64,000 nt of DNA. Origin: Propionibacterium australiense. Its GTDB lineage: Bacteria; Actinomycetota; Actinomycetes; Propionibacteriales; Propionibacteriaceae. Shown in pieces: positions 50,022 to 58,048 of this stretch (its first letter is position 1; every line of letters begins with the position of its first letter). The translations under genes were made by a program, and so were the position numbers. The stretch covers positions 1 through 64,000 of the forward strand of contig NZ_RCIV01000007.1 in NCBI RefSeq assembly GCF_003666605.1. Direction: 5' to 3'. Under the pieces are notes generated by a model that was given only the letters and a program-made list of their open reading frames with translations, was not told the origin of the DNA and searched no databases.

Positions 50022-50993
50022 TCAATCATTTTCGCGGGCCGAACTCGGTCGGCGATCTGGCGGCTCCCCGCGGTCGTGGCCGAGGTGTCGGCCGCCCGGA
50101 TCGTCGGGGCCCTTCGCCGGCGGGGCGCCGTCATCGTCCTCGGTCGTGGCCCCGCCGAGCGAGGCGGCGATCTCGGCGAACCGCTCCTCGGACGCCGCGA
50201 TGCGTTCCGGGGTCCAGTCGATCGACGGATCTGGTTCGAGGTGGCCGAGCAGCACCGTCGTCATGGCGATCTCCGGCTGCGACCACGGGGCCGGCTCGCT
50301 GGCGCCGAAGAGGGTCAGTTCGGTGCGTTCATCGAGCCAGCTCGGGTCGCCCAGTGCGCGTGAGAGCACCCCGCGCATGGCCAGCCCGGACAACTGCGAC
50401 AGCGCCATGAAGCCCTCCGCGCCGATCCAGGGCGGGCGCTGGCGGTAGCCGATCATGGCCGCCATCGCCTCGTAGACGCCGGCGCGCCGCTGCGCCAGGG
50501 CGTGTTCCATCTCGTCCAGGGAGCCGGCCACGGTGGCGCGGAGCCCCTCGTCGGGCAGCGTCTGGTGCGTGACGGACAGGGCCATGAACAGCCGCCACTT
50601 CGGCGAGGCCAGCATGCGGCGGATGTCGGCGTCCAGCGAGACCCGCAGCGCCTCGACGACCACGTCGCGGCGGCCCTGCTCGGTGTCCAGCACCTCACGG
50701 CGCGCCTCGAGGGCACCCAGCAGGCGCGCGATGGTTTCGTCGTCCTCGGGGATGAGACTGGTACGGCTGATGGCATGGACGAGGACGTCGGCGAGGAAGT
50801 CGGTGCGGTGCGGCCAGCAGCGATAAGCGCTCGCCCGTGAGACGCCCGCATCCGCGATGACCTGCTCCATGCGGATCGCGTCCAGCCCGACGGACAGCCC
50901 CTGCTCGACGAGGCGGTCGCCGGCCTGGTCGAGGACGCGCCTGCGCGTCTCCTGCTCGCTGATCCGGCGGCGGGGCGGAGGATTGACAGCCAT
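50022..50993 (-). CDS. TetR-family regulator, long
   Basis: A 323-residue protein. The N-terminal helix-turn-helix (RRRVLDQAGDRLVEQGLSVG, then MEQVIADAGVSRASAYRCWP) is TetR-type. The C-terminal 70 residues (TTEDDDGAPPAKGPDDPGG) are acidic and disordered, an unusual extension. ATG 50993 falls inside the first of two direct repeats (50991-51008, 51017-51034) that are likely its operators. It diverges from a cytochrome b5-like gene that is frameshifted. Confidence 0.85.
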   Translation of the reverse strand: MAVNPPPRRRISEQETRRRVLDQAGDRLVEQGLSVGLDAIRMEQVIADAGVSRASAYRCWPHRTDFLADVLVHAISRTSLIPEDDETIARLLGALEARREVLDTEQGRRDVVVEALRVSLDADIRRMLASPKWRLFMALSVTHQTLPDEGLRATVAGSLDEMEHALAQRRAGVYEAMAAMIGYRQRPPWIGAEGFMALSQLSGLAMRGVLSRALGDPSWLDERTELTLFGASEPAPWSQPEIAMTTVLLGHLEPDPSIDWTPERIAASEERFAEIAASLGGATTEDDDGAPPAKGPDDPGGRHLGHDRGEPPDRRPSSAREND

Positions 50994-51034
50994 GAGACAT
51001 AGTGTATCTTCACCATCATGAGACATCATGTATC
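50991..51034. promoter_or_regulatory. Paired TetR operator repeats
   Basis: CATGAGACATAGTGTATC (50991-51008) and CATGAGACATCATGTATC (51017-51034) match at 16 of 18 positions, centred 26 bp apart. Each is a partial dyad of GAGACA and TGTATC. They lie between the divergent starts and include the TetR start codon, so they probably bind two TetR dimers. Confidence 0.6.
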
Positions 51035-51056
51035 AAAAGGGGAGAGGAGTCGTCTC

Positions 51057-51411
51057 GTGCGCTGGATCATCATCGTCGTCCTCGTGCTCATTGCCCTCGC
51101 GGTCACCTGGGCGCTGCTGCACAATTCGAACGCCGGGGACCGCACCAAATTGGACCGGGAGTTCTCGAGCGCCGAGCAGCAGACGATCGACACCGTGACC
51201 ATCACCTCGGACGAACTCGCCGAGGCCACCTGTGTCGACGGGGCCCAGTGCTGGATCGCCGTCAACGGGGTCGTCTACGACCTCGGCGTGGCAGGGCGGC
51301 AGCCATCACGGGGTGAGCGCCGGCACCGACGCCACCGAGGCCTTCGTCGGATCGGGACACGGCCGGCAGATCCTGGAGAAACTGCCGGTGGTCGGCCGGT
51401 ACCAGCCTTGA
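51057..51411 (+). pseudogene. Cytochrome b5-like membrane protein, frameshifted
   Basis: GTG 51057 follows GGGGAGAGGAG. It encodes a membrane anchor (IIIVVLVLIALAVTWALL), a linker, and the start of a cytochrome b5-like heme domain (CWIAVNGVVYDL). The frame is lost near 51282; one base shifted, it continues WQGGSHHGVSAGTDATEAF and GSGHGRQILEKLPVVGRY to TGA 51411, including the heme histidine of HHG. Without the shift the protein runs on into Arg-rich sequence. It diverges from the TetR gene that probably controls it. Confidence 0.7.
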
Positions 51412-51507
51412 GCCGCGGATTCACGGGGCTCGCAGCGGGACGCATGCGCACACCACGGGCCGCGGCGCCGACCGTAGCGGCAGCCCGGTGGTGGCAGAAT
51501 GCGGCCC

Positions 51508-51813
51508 GTGACGGTGATCCGGGGCATCGACGTGGACGAGCAGGGCCGGTGCGCCCACTGGCACACAGAGCGCGACGTCGTGGCGAATCTGTGCGGGGCC
51601 TGCGGGCAGTTCTGGGCCTGCCACGAGTGCCACGCGGCGCTGGCCGATCACCGGTTCGGACGGGTCGACCCGGATGCCCCCGGCACCGTGCTGTGCGGGG
51701 TGTGCGGACGGCTCAGCTCGTACGCCGACTACTCGGCCGCGGGCGCCTGCGTCGGCTGCGGGCACCCGTTCAACCCGAGGTGCGCGCTGCACCAGGGGCT
51801 GTACGTGAGGTGA
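51508..51813 (+). CDS. CHY zinc-finger protein
   Basis: A 101-residue protein with a complete CHY-type zinc finger. CAHWHTERDVVANLCGACGQF, WACHECHAALADH, TVLCGVCGRL and GACVGCGHPFNPRCALH together carry the cysteine and histidine ligands for about three zinc ions. CAGAAT lies 7 nt before GTG 51508 with no Shine-Dalgarno, a leaderless signature; ATG 51499 is the alternative. Bacterial members are uncharacterised. It stands alone; the 261 bp after it (51814-52074) contain no gene I can support. Confidence 0.88.
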   Translation: MTVIRGIDVDEQGRCAHWHTERDVVANLCGACGQFWACHECHAALADHRFGRVDPDAPGTVLCGVCGRLSSYADYSAAGACVGCGHPFNPRCALHQGLYVR

Positions 51814-52074
51814 ACACTCAGCCCTGTGACGGGCGTGCCTCGATCCGGCACGAGAGTCGCAGGTGTGTGGGACCTCGCCGGGTGATCCGGTTGCCAGCCT
51901 GTCCCCGAGACGGGAGTTGCAGATGAGCGGGGCACCGGGATCAACCCGCGCCATGAGCGCGGCGGTGTTCACGAGGCCCCGGCCACGGACGTCACCGATC
52001 TCACGCCCGCGATGCGTGGGCAGACCGAGACAATGCGGTCGATGCGCGGGCGAGGACAGCCGGAAGTGCGCTCA

Positions 52075-52713
52075 TCATGGCTTCCCGGGGTCGGGCTGGC
52101 CGGGCTCGTCCCGGGTGAGACGTCGTGGTTTCGGTGCCTGCCAGTGGAATCGGAGGGCGAGCACGCGCATGCCGAAGACGAAGGCCACGAGCAGCCACTG
52201 CGTGAGCGTGTTGAAGACGCCGAACCGCACACACAGGTCGGTGCCGAGGGAGCCGAGGATGGCCGGTGCGGCGTAGATCTCCTGGGTCAGGACGCTCGGC
52301 ACCGTGCCGGCGAGCATGTCGCGGATGATGCCGCCGCCGATGGCGGTGATCGTGCCGACGAGGATCGCCTCGACCCCTGGGTGCCCGGTCCTGATGGACA
52401 CCAGTGTGGCGGCCACGGCGAAGGCGCCCAGCCCCGCGGCGTCGGCCAGCAGGATGAGCTTGCGGACCCGGTCGAGGCTGCCCGAGAACCGGAACGTGAT
52501 GAGGCCCGCCAGGACGGCCGTGGCGAGGAACGGAATGTTCGTGAGGTTCGACGGGGGAGTGATGCCGAGCAGCAGATCGCGGACCACGCCACCCCCAAGA
52601 GCCGTGACGAGCGCCAGGACGAGGATGCCGAATATGTCGAAGCGACGGCGGACCCCGACGAGCCCGCCTGAGACGGCGAAGGCGAAGACACCGACGAAGT
52701 TGAGCAGATCCAC
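52075..52713 (-). CDS. TRIC/UPF0126 family channel-like membrane protein
   Basis: A 212-residue protein of two tandem copies of three helices. The first repeat has FAVSGGLVGVRRRFDIFGI and TALGGGVVRDLLLG; the second has TAIGGGIIRDMLAGTVP. This is the trimeric intracellular cation channel (YadS/UPF0126) family, proposed to conduct K+ or to move small amino acids. Its C-terminal tail is charged. It is on the strand opposite to the lipoprotein genes, with 49 bp between starts. Confidence 0.9.
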   Translation of the reverse strand: MDLLNFVGVFAFAVSGGLVGVRRRFDIFGILVLALVTALGGGVVRDLLLGITPPSNLTNIPFLATAVLAGLITFRFSGSLDRVRKLILLADAAGLGAFAVAATLVSIRTGHPGVEAILVGTITAIGGGIIRDMLAGTVPSVLTQEIYAAPAILGSLGTDLCVRFGVFNTLTQWLLVAFVFGMRVLALRFHWQAPKPRRLTRDEPGQPDPGKP

Positions 52714-52762
52714 GCCCCAAGGCTAAGGGCGGACGGGCTGCTGGGGCGGGTGACAATGCCGT

Positions 52763-53024
52763 ATGACCAAGAACACCACGGTGATTGCCGGGCTGGTGAC
52801 GGCCGCCCTGCTGGTCCGCGGGCGCGGGATGCAGGACAGACGGACCGGTTCGCCCGAGCGGCCCACCGGCGGGACGGCCGGCACGCAGCAGTCCACGGCC
52901 ACCACGACGGGGCCGTCCCGGCAGTCGAGAACGGCGGGGCCGACATCGCCGATGTCACGGTTCCGGTCGAGCATTCCGGGACGGCGGGCTTCCAGGACGG
53001 GGCCTCGTCGACACCGAGGACTGA
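52763..53024 (+). pseudogene. Decayed, shortened copy of the adjacent lipoprotein gene
   Basis: ATG 52763 aligns with ATG 53170. Both copies share the signal-peptide coding sequence, ACCGGTTCGCCCGAGC and CACCGGCGGGACG, and the same 3' end around GAGGACTGATG. The lipobox cysteine is lost (LLVRGRGMQ against LLVGGCGAQ), the central region is deleted and the frame is broken. It is a tandem duplication in which the upstream member has decayed. Confidence 0.75.
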
Positions 53025-53169
53025 TGCAGTGGCCTGGCCGCCTCGGCCCCGGCGCCCCTCGCAGTGGTCGGGCGTGCCCTTCCCGGCGAGCCCCTGCCGG
53101 CCCCGCCTGGGGCCGGCCATCCGAGGACTCCGAGTGGAGGGGTGGGCAAGGAGGGTGAAGAATACGGTC

Positions 53170-53817
53170 ATGGGCAAGAGCATCACGGTGGTCGCCGGAG
53201 CAGTGCTGGCCGCACTCCTGGTCGGCGGGTGCGGGGCGCAGGGCGGACAACCCGATCAGACCGGTTCGCCCGAGCAGTCCACCGGCGGGACGACCGACAC
53301 GCCCCAGTCGACGGCATGGCCGACCCCCTCGGTGACAACGACGGAGCCGTCCCAGCAGACGGATCCCACCAGGCAGGACGCCGCCGACGTCACGGTCGAT
53401 GACCTGCTCACGGCGGTGTCCCCCGATGCCTGCCGGCCGAGCACGAGGATGATCGACGGGACGGTCCCCCTGACGACCATCGACCACGTCGAGTACGAGC
53501 CGGGTCACCCGTGGTCGCCGGTCTACCTGGACATGGCCGGCCTGGGCTACCGGCAGGCGCTGGCGGTGTTCGCCTGTGGCGGAGCCAACTTCATCCCGAA
53601 CTACCTGATGCTGACCGGCTCCGGGGGTGAACTCCTCGGGTCCGTCGCACTGTCCGACTACACGGACACGGCCCACGGCGACGTGCGTTCGCTGGAGGTC
53701 ACCGGGGACTCGGTGCACGTCACATGGGTGGCGAGCGAGAGCGCAGGAGCCAACCCCGTCGACCGCTCCGGGACGGTGAGCTTCCAGGACGGGCGCCTCG
53801 TCTACACCGAGGACTGA
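53170..53817 (+). CDS. Secreted lipoprotein of unknown function
   Basis: A 215-residue protein. The signal peptide ends in a lipobox LLVGGC (lipidated Cys near 20), followed by a Thr/Gln/Ser-rich linker to about residue 70 and a globular domain with DACRPSTRMIDGTVPL and FACGGANF. No known family is recognised. ATG 53170 was chosen because it aligns with the start in the decayed copy; GTG 53155 with a GGAGG directly ahead is an alternative. It is one of a tandem pair, the upstream copy being broken. Confidence 0.75.
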   Translation: MGKSITVVAGAVLAALLVGGCGAQGGQPDQTGSPEQSTGGTTDTPQSTAWPTPSVTTTEPSQQTDPTRQDAADVTVDDLLTAVSPDACRPSTRMIDGTVPLTTIDHVEYEPGHPWSPVYLDMAGLGYRQALAVFACGGANFIPNYLMLTGSGGELLGSVALSDYTDTAHGDVRSLEVTGDSVHVTWVASESAGANPVDRSGTVSFQDGRLVYTED

Positions 53818-53958
53818 TGGAGTGGCCTGGCCGGTTCGGCCACGGAGTCGTCCGTGGTGTCGTGGGGCGGATCAGCCCAGGATGCGGCGCATGCGCGGGC
53901 AAGCCGCCGGCCGGCGCCAGGAACAGCCGTGCTTTCCTCGCGCGGGCATAATCGGTGC

Positions 53959-54678
53959 GTGAACGGCGTCCTGGCACAGATCTGGGAGCGGCTCGGTGCG
54001 AGCCTGCACCCGGGCCCGGCGCCCGCCGAGGCAGCCGTGCTCGTCGCCGTCGTAGCGGCCCTGGCGGCCGTCCTGCTCGGCCCGGCTTGGCGGATCCTGC
54101 GGGTCGTCGTGACACTCGTCCACGAACTCGGGCACGCCCTCGTCGGCCTGGCCGCCGGGCGCCGGCTCGCCGGCTTCACCGTCAACCCCGACATGTCGGG
54201 CGCCACCACGACGAGCGGCGCCACCAGCGGCCCGGGCCTCGTCCTCACGACACTGGCCGGCTACCCGATGCCCGCCGTCGTCGGCGTCCTCATCGGGCAG
54301 GCCGCGCTGGGCGGCTACGCGCGGGCGGTGCTGACCGGGATCGCCGTCGTCCTGCTGCTCGTCCTGCCCAGGGCCCGTTCGGTGCACACCGTCGCGGCCC
54401 TGCTCGGTACCCTCGCCGCCGACATCGCCCTGTGGTGGTACGCCGACTCCACGCCGGCCTCCGCCACGGTCCTCGGCCTGGGGGTCTTCCTCGTCGCCGG
54501 GGCCTGGCGCCAGCTCGTCAACGTCGCCCGCCATGGCGACCGGACCCAGGACCCCGGCGTCCTGGCCGCCCGGACGCACGTGCCGGCGGCGGTCTGGAAC
54601 CTCGCCTTCGCCCTCGTCCTGGCGGGCGCCTCCTGGTGGTTCGGCCGCTCTCTCCTGCCGTTCCTGCCGTTGCCGTGA
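53959..54678 (+). CDS. M50-like integral membrane metalloprotease
   Basis: A 239-residue protein with about six hydrophobic helices. VVTLVHELGHALVGLAAGRR holds HELGH, the zinc-binding HExxH of M50 site-2-type proteases, embedded in a membrane segment. The actinobacterial 'M50 family metallopeptidase' group has this size. A second conserved Asp-containing motif (LGTLAADIALW) may supply the third ligand. CATAAT lies 6 nt before GTG 53959, indicating a leaderless start. The natural substrate is unknown. Confidence 0.8.
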   Translation: MNGVLAQIWERLGASLHPGPAPAEAAVLVAVVAALAAVLLGPAWRILRVVVTLVHELGHALVGLAAGRRLAGFTVNPDMSGATTTSGATSGPGLVLTTLAGYPMPAVVGVLIGQAALGGYARAVLTGIAVVLLLVLPRARSVHTVAALLGTLAADIALWWYADSTPASATVLGLGVFLVAGAWRQLVNVARHGDRTQDPGVLAARTHVPAAVWNLAFALVLAGASWWFGRSLLPFLPLP

Positions 54679-54706
54679 GGCGCGGTTCCTCCGACCGTGG
54701 TAGCTC

Positions 54707-54731
54707 ATACCCTGAATCCAACTCAGGGTAT
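54707..54731. promoter_or_regulatory. Perfect palindromic operator ahead of the MacB-type operon
   Basis: ATACCCTGA (54707-54715) and TCAGGGTAT (54723-54731) are exact inverted copies separated by ATCCAAC. The site is about 110 bp before the ABC gene start, where a regulator could control it. The regulator is not encoded next to it. Confidence 0.6.
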
Positions 54732-54837
54732 CCCTCGGGGGCAGTATCGACCAGGTGGATGATGTCTGCTGACATGAGCCCCTCGTATTCTCGGTGCCGT
54801 TGATTTCTGAAGCCGTGAACGAGAGGTGGACACGGGC

Positions 54838-55563
54838 ATGGACGAGCCGGCGCGGGCACTGGTCGAGACCCGGGAGCTCAGCAAGGTGTACCAGGTGGGC
54901 AGCCAGCCGGTCGTGGCCCTCAACCGCGTCGACCTGTCCATCCCCGAGGGCACCTTCGCCGCCGTCGTCGGCACCTCGGGCTCGGGCAAGTCCACACTGC
55001 TCAACATGATCGGCGGGCTCGAGAAACCCACTGCCGGCGAGGTCTGGGTGGCGGGTCACCCGTTGCACGAGTTCAACGAGGAGGAACTGGTCTCCTTCCG
55101 TCGCGAACAGGTCGGCTTCGTCTTCCAGTCGTTCAACCTCATCCCGACGATGACGGCCGTCGAGAACGTCGCCTGGCCACTCGCCTTCCAAGGTGTGGCC
55201 AAGGCCGAACGGCTCGCCCGGGCCGCCGCCTCGCTGCGCACCGTCGGCCTCGGCAAGCACCTCGATCACAGGCCCACTCAGATGTCCGGGGGGCAGCAGC
55301 AGCGCGTCGGCATCGCCCGAGCCCTCGTCGTGAACCCCCGCATCGTCTTCGCCGACGAGCCCACCGGCAACCTCGACTCCCACACCGCCGAGCGGACCCT
55401 CGAACTCTTCAGGCGCTTCATCGAGCGCTACCACCAGACCTGGGTAATGGTCACCCACGACCAGCACCTCGCCTCCTTCGCCGACATGATCATCCGGATC
55501 GGCGACGGATGCATCACCGACATCGACCGCACCGGGCCCGCCACCGGGCAGGAAGGGGCATGA
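54838..55563 (+). CDS. ABC transporter ATPase (MacB/LolD-type)
   Basis: A 241-residue ATPase. Walker A is GTSGSGKST, the Q-loop follows in [13 protein letters not shown], the signature is [15 protein letters not shown] and Walker B is [12 protein letters not shown]. It pairs with FtsX-type permeases. GAGAGGTGG lies 8 nt before ATG 54838; an in-frame GTG at 54826 is possible. The stop overlaps the next start (ATGA). It drives a three-gene envelope system together with the exported protein and permease that follow. Confidence 0.93.
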   Translation: MDEPARALVETRELSKVYQVGSQPVVALNRVDLSIPEGTFAAVVGTSGSGKSTLLNMIGGLEKPTAGEVWVAGHPLHEFNEEELVSFRREQVGFVFQSFNLIPTMTAVENVAWPLAFQGVAKAERLARAAASLRTVGLGKHLDHRPTQMSGGQQQRVGIARALVVNPRIVFADEPTGNLDSHTAERTLELFRRFIERYHQTWVMVTHDQHLASFADMIIRIGDGCITDIDRTGPATGQEGA

Positions 55564-56567
55564 GACCCATGAGACATCTGATACGGCAGACGCGACGCAT
55601 CGGTCTCGTCGGCGTTCTCGCAGTAATCCTTGCGTTTCTCGCGCCGAACCTGGCCAGGCCCGCGCTCGCCGAGGGGATGGCGCCCCGGGTGCTCCTGTCG
55701 GCCTTCTCGACGATTCCTGAAACCCCGGCTGCCGGCGAGGAGTTCACCATCAAGTTCACGTTGAAGAACGCGTCGTCCACCACCGGCGTGCAGAACCTCA
55801 AGACGACCATCAGCGCCCCCGACAACTCCCTACTGCCGGTCGGCGGTACCGCCTCGGTGTACACCCGGTGGATCGGCGCGGGAGCGGCCGTCGGCTACGA
55901 GCTCCGCTTCCGGCCCCTGCCCACCGCCGATGAGGGCCCCCACCAGCTCGCCCTGCACGTCGACTACGAGGAGGCAGCCGGCGGCACCGCGCTGGCCTCC
56001 GATGAGACGATGACCGTGAACGTCCGGCAGCACGCCCGAGTCGAGACCTCGGAGCTGGAGTTGCAACCGTCCAATCTCACCGCCGGGCAGGACACCAGCC
56101 TCACCTTCAGCGTCCTGAACAAGGGCAAGAACAAGCTCTACAACACCTCGGTCGCGGTCAAACCGGACCAGGCCGTCACGGCTCCCGAGCAGTTCATCGG
56201 CACCATCGAGGCCGGTGCCGCCGGAGCGGTGGACATGGTGCTGCATGCCGAGGCCGCGTCGAACGCGCCAGTGACCCTCGTGATCAGCTACGAGGACGCG
56301 GGCGGTGCCGTCACGAGCTTCGAGCGCCAGGTCGAGTTGAACATCGATGCCCCATCGGCATCGCCCCAACCCACGCCGGAGAACCAGGCGGAGTCCGTTG
56401 GCATGGCGATAACCCCCTTGACGCTCGGCCTGCCGCTTCTTCTCGTGGCGGCCCTGGTCGTCATCATCGTGATCGTGCGCAGGCGCCGCAAGCGGGCCGC
56501 GGCGGCCCAGGAGTCCCTGGCCGCCCTCGACGCCGAACCGCCGCTCATGCCCGAGGACCAGGAGTGA
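55560..56567 (+). CDS. Exported CARDB-like protein with membrane anchor
   Basis: A 335-residue protein. The signal peptide (GLVGVLAVILAFLAPNLARP) leads to two beta-sandwich CARDB-like modules (near PAAGEEFTIKFTLKN and LTAGQDTSLTFSVLNKGKN), then a Pro-rich spacer and a C-terminal helix (LTLGLPLLLVAALVVIIVIV) with a basic stop. It should sit on the outside face of the membrane. ATG 55560 overlaps the ATPase TGA by 4 nt; an ATG at 55569 is possible. Its place between ATPase and permease suggests it is the periplasm-facing adaptor of the system. Confidence 0.82.
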   Translation: MRPMRHLIRQTRRIGLVGVLAVILAFLAPNLARPALAEGMAPRVLLSAFSTIPETPAAGEEFTIKFTLKNASSTTGVQNLKTTISAPDNSLLPVGGTASVYTRWIGAGAAVGYELRFRPLPTADEGPHQLALHVDYEEAAGGTALASDETMTVNVRQHARVETSELELQPSNLTAGQDTSLTFSVLNKGKNKLYNTSVAVKPDQAVTAPEQFIGTIEAGAAGAVDMVLHAEAASNAPVTLVISYEDAGGAVTSFERQVELNIDAPSASPQPTPENQAESVGMAITPLTLGLPLLLVAALVVIIVIVRRRRKRAAAAQESLAALDAEPPLMPEDQE

Positions 56568-56570
56568 ACC

Positions 56571-57911
56571 ATGCGCTGGCGAGATCTGATCGAGATGAGC
56601 CTGGCGAGCCTGCGCCAGCGCAGGTTCCGCACGGCACTGACCGCGCTCGGCGTGGTCATCGGCACGATGTCCGTCGTCGTCATGGTCTCGCTCGGCCTGG
56701 GCATGTCGCGGTCGGTGCTGGAATCCGCTGGTGAGAACTCCAGTTACACCCGTGTGAGCGTGCTCCCCAACCAGGGATCGACGAAGAAGTACAAGCTCGA
56801 CGCCGAGACGATCAACGATCTGTCCGCCAGGGACGGCGTCACCCATGTCACGCCCGTCTACGACGTACCCATGATGGCCAGGGTCGGCAACAGGACCGGC
56901 AGTGTCACCGTCTCGGCCATGGCAGCCGATGACCTGGCGCGCCGAAATCTGCAGTTCTCCGAGGGTCACCTGCCAGGTGCCGGGGACGGTCTCGCCTTCG
57001 CCGTGGGCAGCGCCGTGGGCAGCTCCTTCGGTGAGGACCTGTACACGAGCCAGAGCGACATCGACTTCATGGCCCAGCCGATGCTCGTCAGGCCGTCGAG
57101 CGGCCAGGGGCAGGGGGCACAGGGCGGCGGCCAGCAAAACCAGGCAGAGGCTTCCGCGCCGGCCTCCGGGCAGCAGGAATCCGCACAGAACAAGTCCAGA
57201 AGAATCGTCGTACCGGTCACCGGGATGGTGAAGAGGAGCGCGAGCGGTTTCTCGGACGAGGACAGGGCCATCTACTGCGATTTCGGCGAGCTCGTCGGCG
57301 CGCTGCGCCGGGCGAACCCCGGCAAGGCCCTGCCCGGCCAGCCGGCCAACGCCAAGGGCGGCCCCAAGGGCCCCTTCGTCTACTCGCACATCGATCTGGA
57401 CACGGGAAGCGTCGAACAGGCCGAGGCGCTCTCGCAGGAGCTACGCTCTGCCGGCTATTCGGTGCAGAGCAATGTGGAGCTCATGCGCGAACTGCAGAAG
57501 CAGTCGGTCCTCGTGCAGGGCGTGTTCGGCGGTATCGGCTTCATCTCCCTGTTCGTGGCGGCCATCGGCATCGCGAACACGATGATGATGTCGGTCTACG
57601 AGCGCACCCGCCAGATCGGCATCATGAAAGTGCTCGGCGCGGCGATCCGCGACATCAGGCGGGCCTTCCTGGCGGAGGCCGCGATGATCGGTTTCCTCGG
57701 CGGTGTCGCCGGGCTGCTACTGAGCCTGCTGTCGTCGGCGGTGCTCAACGCGACCCTCGGTGCCTCGACCGGGTCGAAGATCTCGGTGATCACGCCGTGG
57801 ATGGGGGTCGGTGCCATCGTCTTCTCGACGCTCATCGGAACAGTGGCTGGGCTCATACCGGCTCAGCGGGCGATGCGACTGAGCCCCCTGGCGGCCCTGC
57901 GCGCCGAATGA
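56571..57911 (+). CDS. FtsX-type ABC permease (MacB-like)
   Basis: A 446-residue permease. The N-terminal helix (FRTALTALGVVIGTMSVVVMV) is followed by a long extracytoplasmic domain with a Gln/Ala-rich low-complexity insert (SGQGQGAQGGGQQ) and then three helices, including GGIGFISLFVAAIGIANTMMM and the FtsX motif YERTRQIGIMKVLGA. The gene starts 3 bp after the preceding stop. MacB-type systems move substrates or transmit signals across the envelope without carrying out classic import. Confidence 0.92.
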   Translation: MRWRDLIEMSLASLRQRRFRTALTALGVVIGTMSVVVMVSLGLGMSRSVLESAGENSSYTRVSVLPNQGSTKKYKLDAETINDLSARDGVTHVTPVYDVPMMARVGNRTGSVTVSAMAADDLARRNLQFSEGHLPGAGDGLAFAVGSAVGSSFGEDLYTSQSDIDFMAQPMLVRPSSGQGQGAQGGGQQNQAEASAPASGQQESAQNKSRRIVVPVTGMVKRSASGFSDEDRAIYCDFGELVGALRRANPGKALPGQPANAKGGPKGPFVYSHIDLDTGSVEQAEALSQELRSAGYSVQSNVELMRELQKQSVLVQGVFGGIGFISLFVAAIGIANTMMMSVYERTRQIGIMKVLGAAIRDIRRAFLAEAAMIGFLGGVAGLLLSLLSSAVLNATLGASTGSKISVITPWMGVGAIVFSTLIGTVAGLIPAQRAMRLSPLAALRAE

Positions 57912-57993
57912 CCCGCTGGGCGAGGGCCTTGGCGTTCATGGCGCCGGGCCCTCGACGCGCCGTGGGCGCCGGGGCCCGCGGTGCGGACCCCGG

Positions 57994-58034
57994 CGGGGCG
58001 ATCAACGGCACACACGGCAGGACGGATCGCCCCG
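57994..58034. terminator. Hairpin between convergent permease and GH3 genes
   Basis: CGGGGCGATC (57994-58003) pairs with GATCGCCCCG (58025-58034) over 10 bp with a 21-nt loop, between the permease stop and the GH3 stop. No U-tract. Confidence 0.6.
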
Positions 58035-58048
58035 GCCGGCCCTGGTAC

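Noticed and set aside
51814-52074. Possible small gene between the CHY protein and the TRIC gene
   Set aside because: Frames are Arg/Pro-rich, lack start signals and overlap the 3' end of the TRIC gene.
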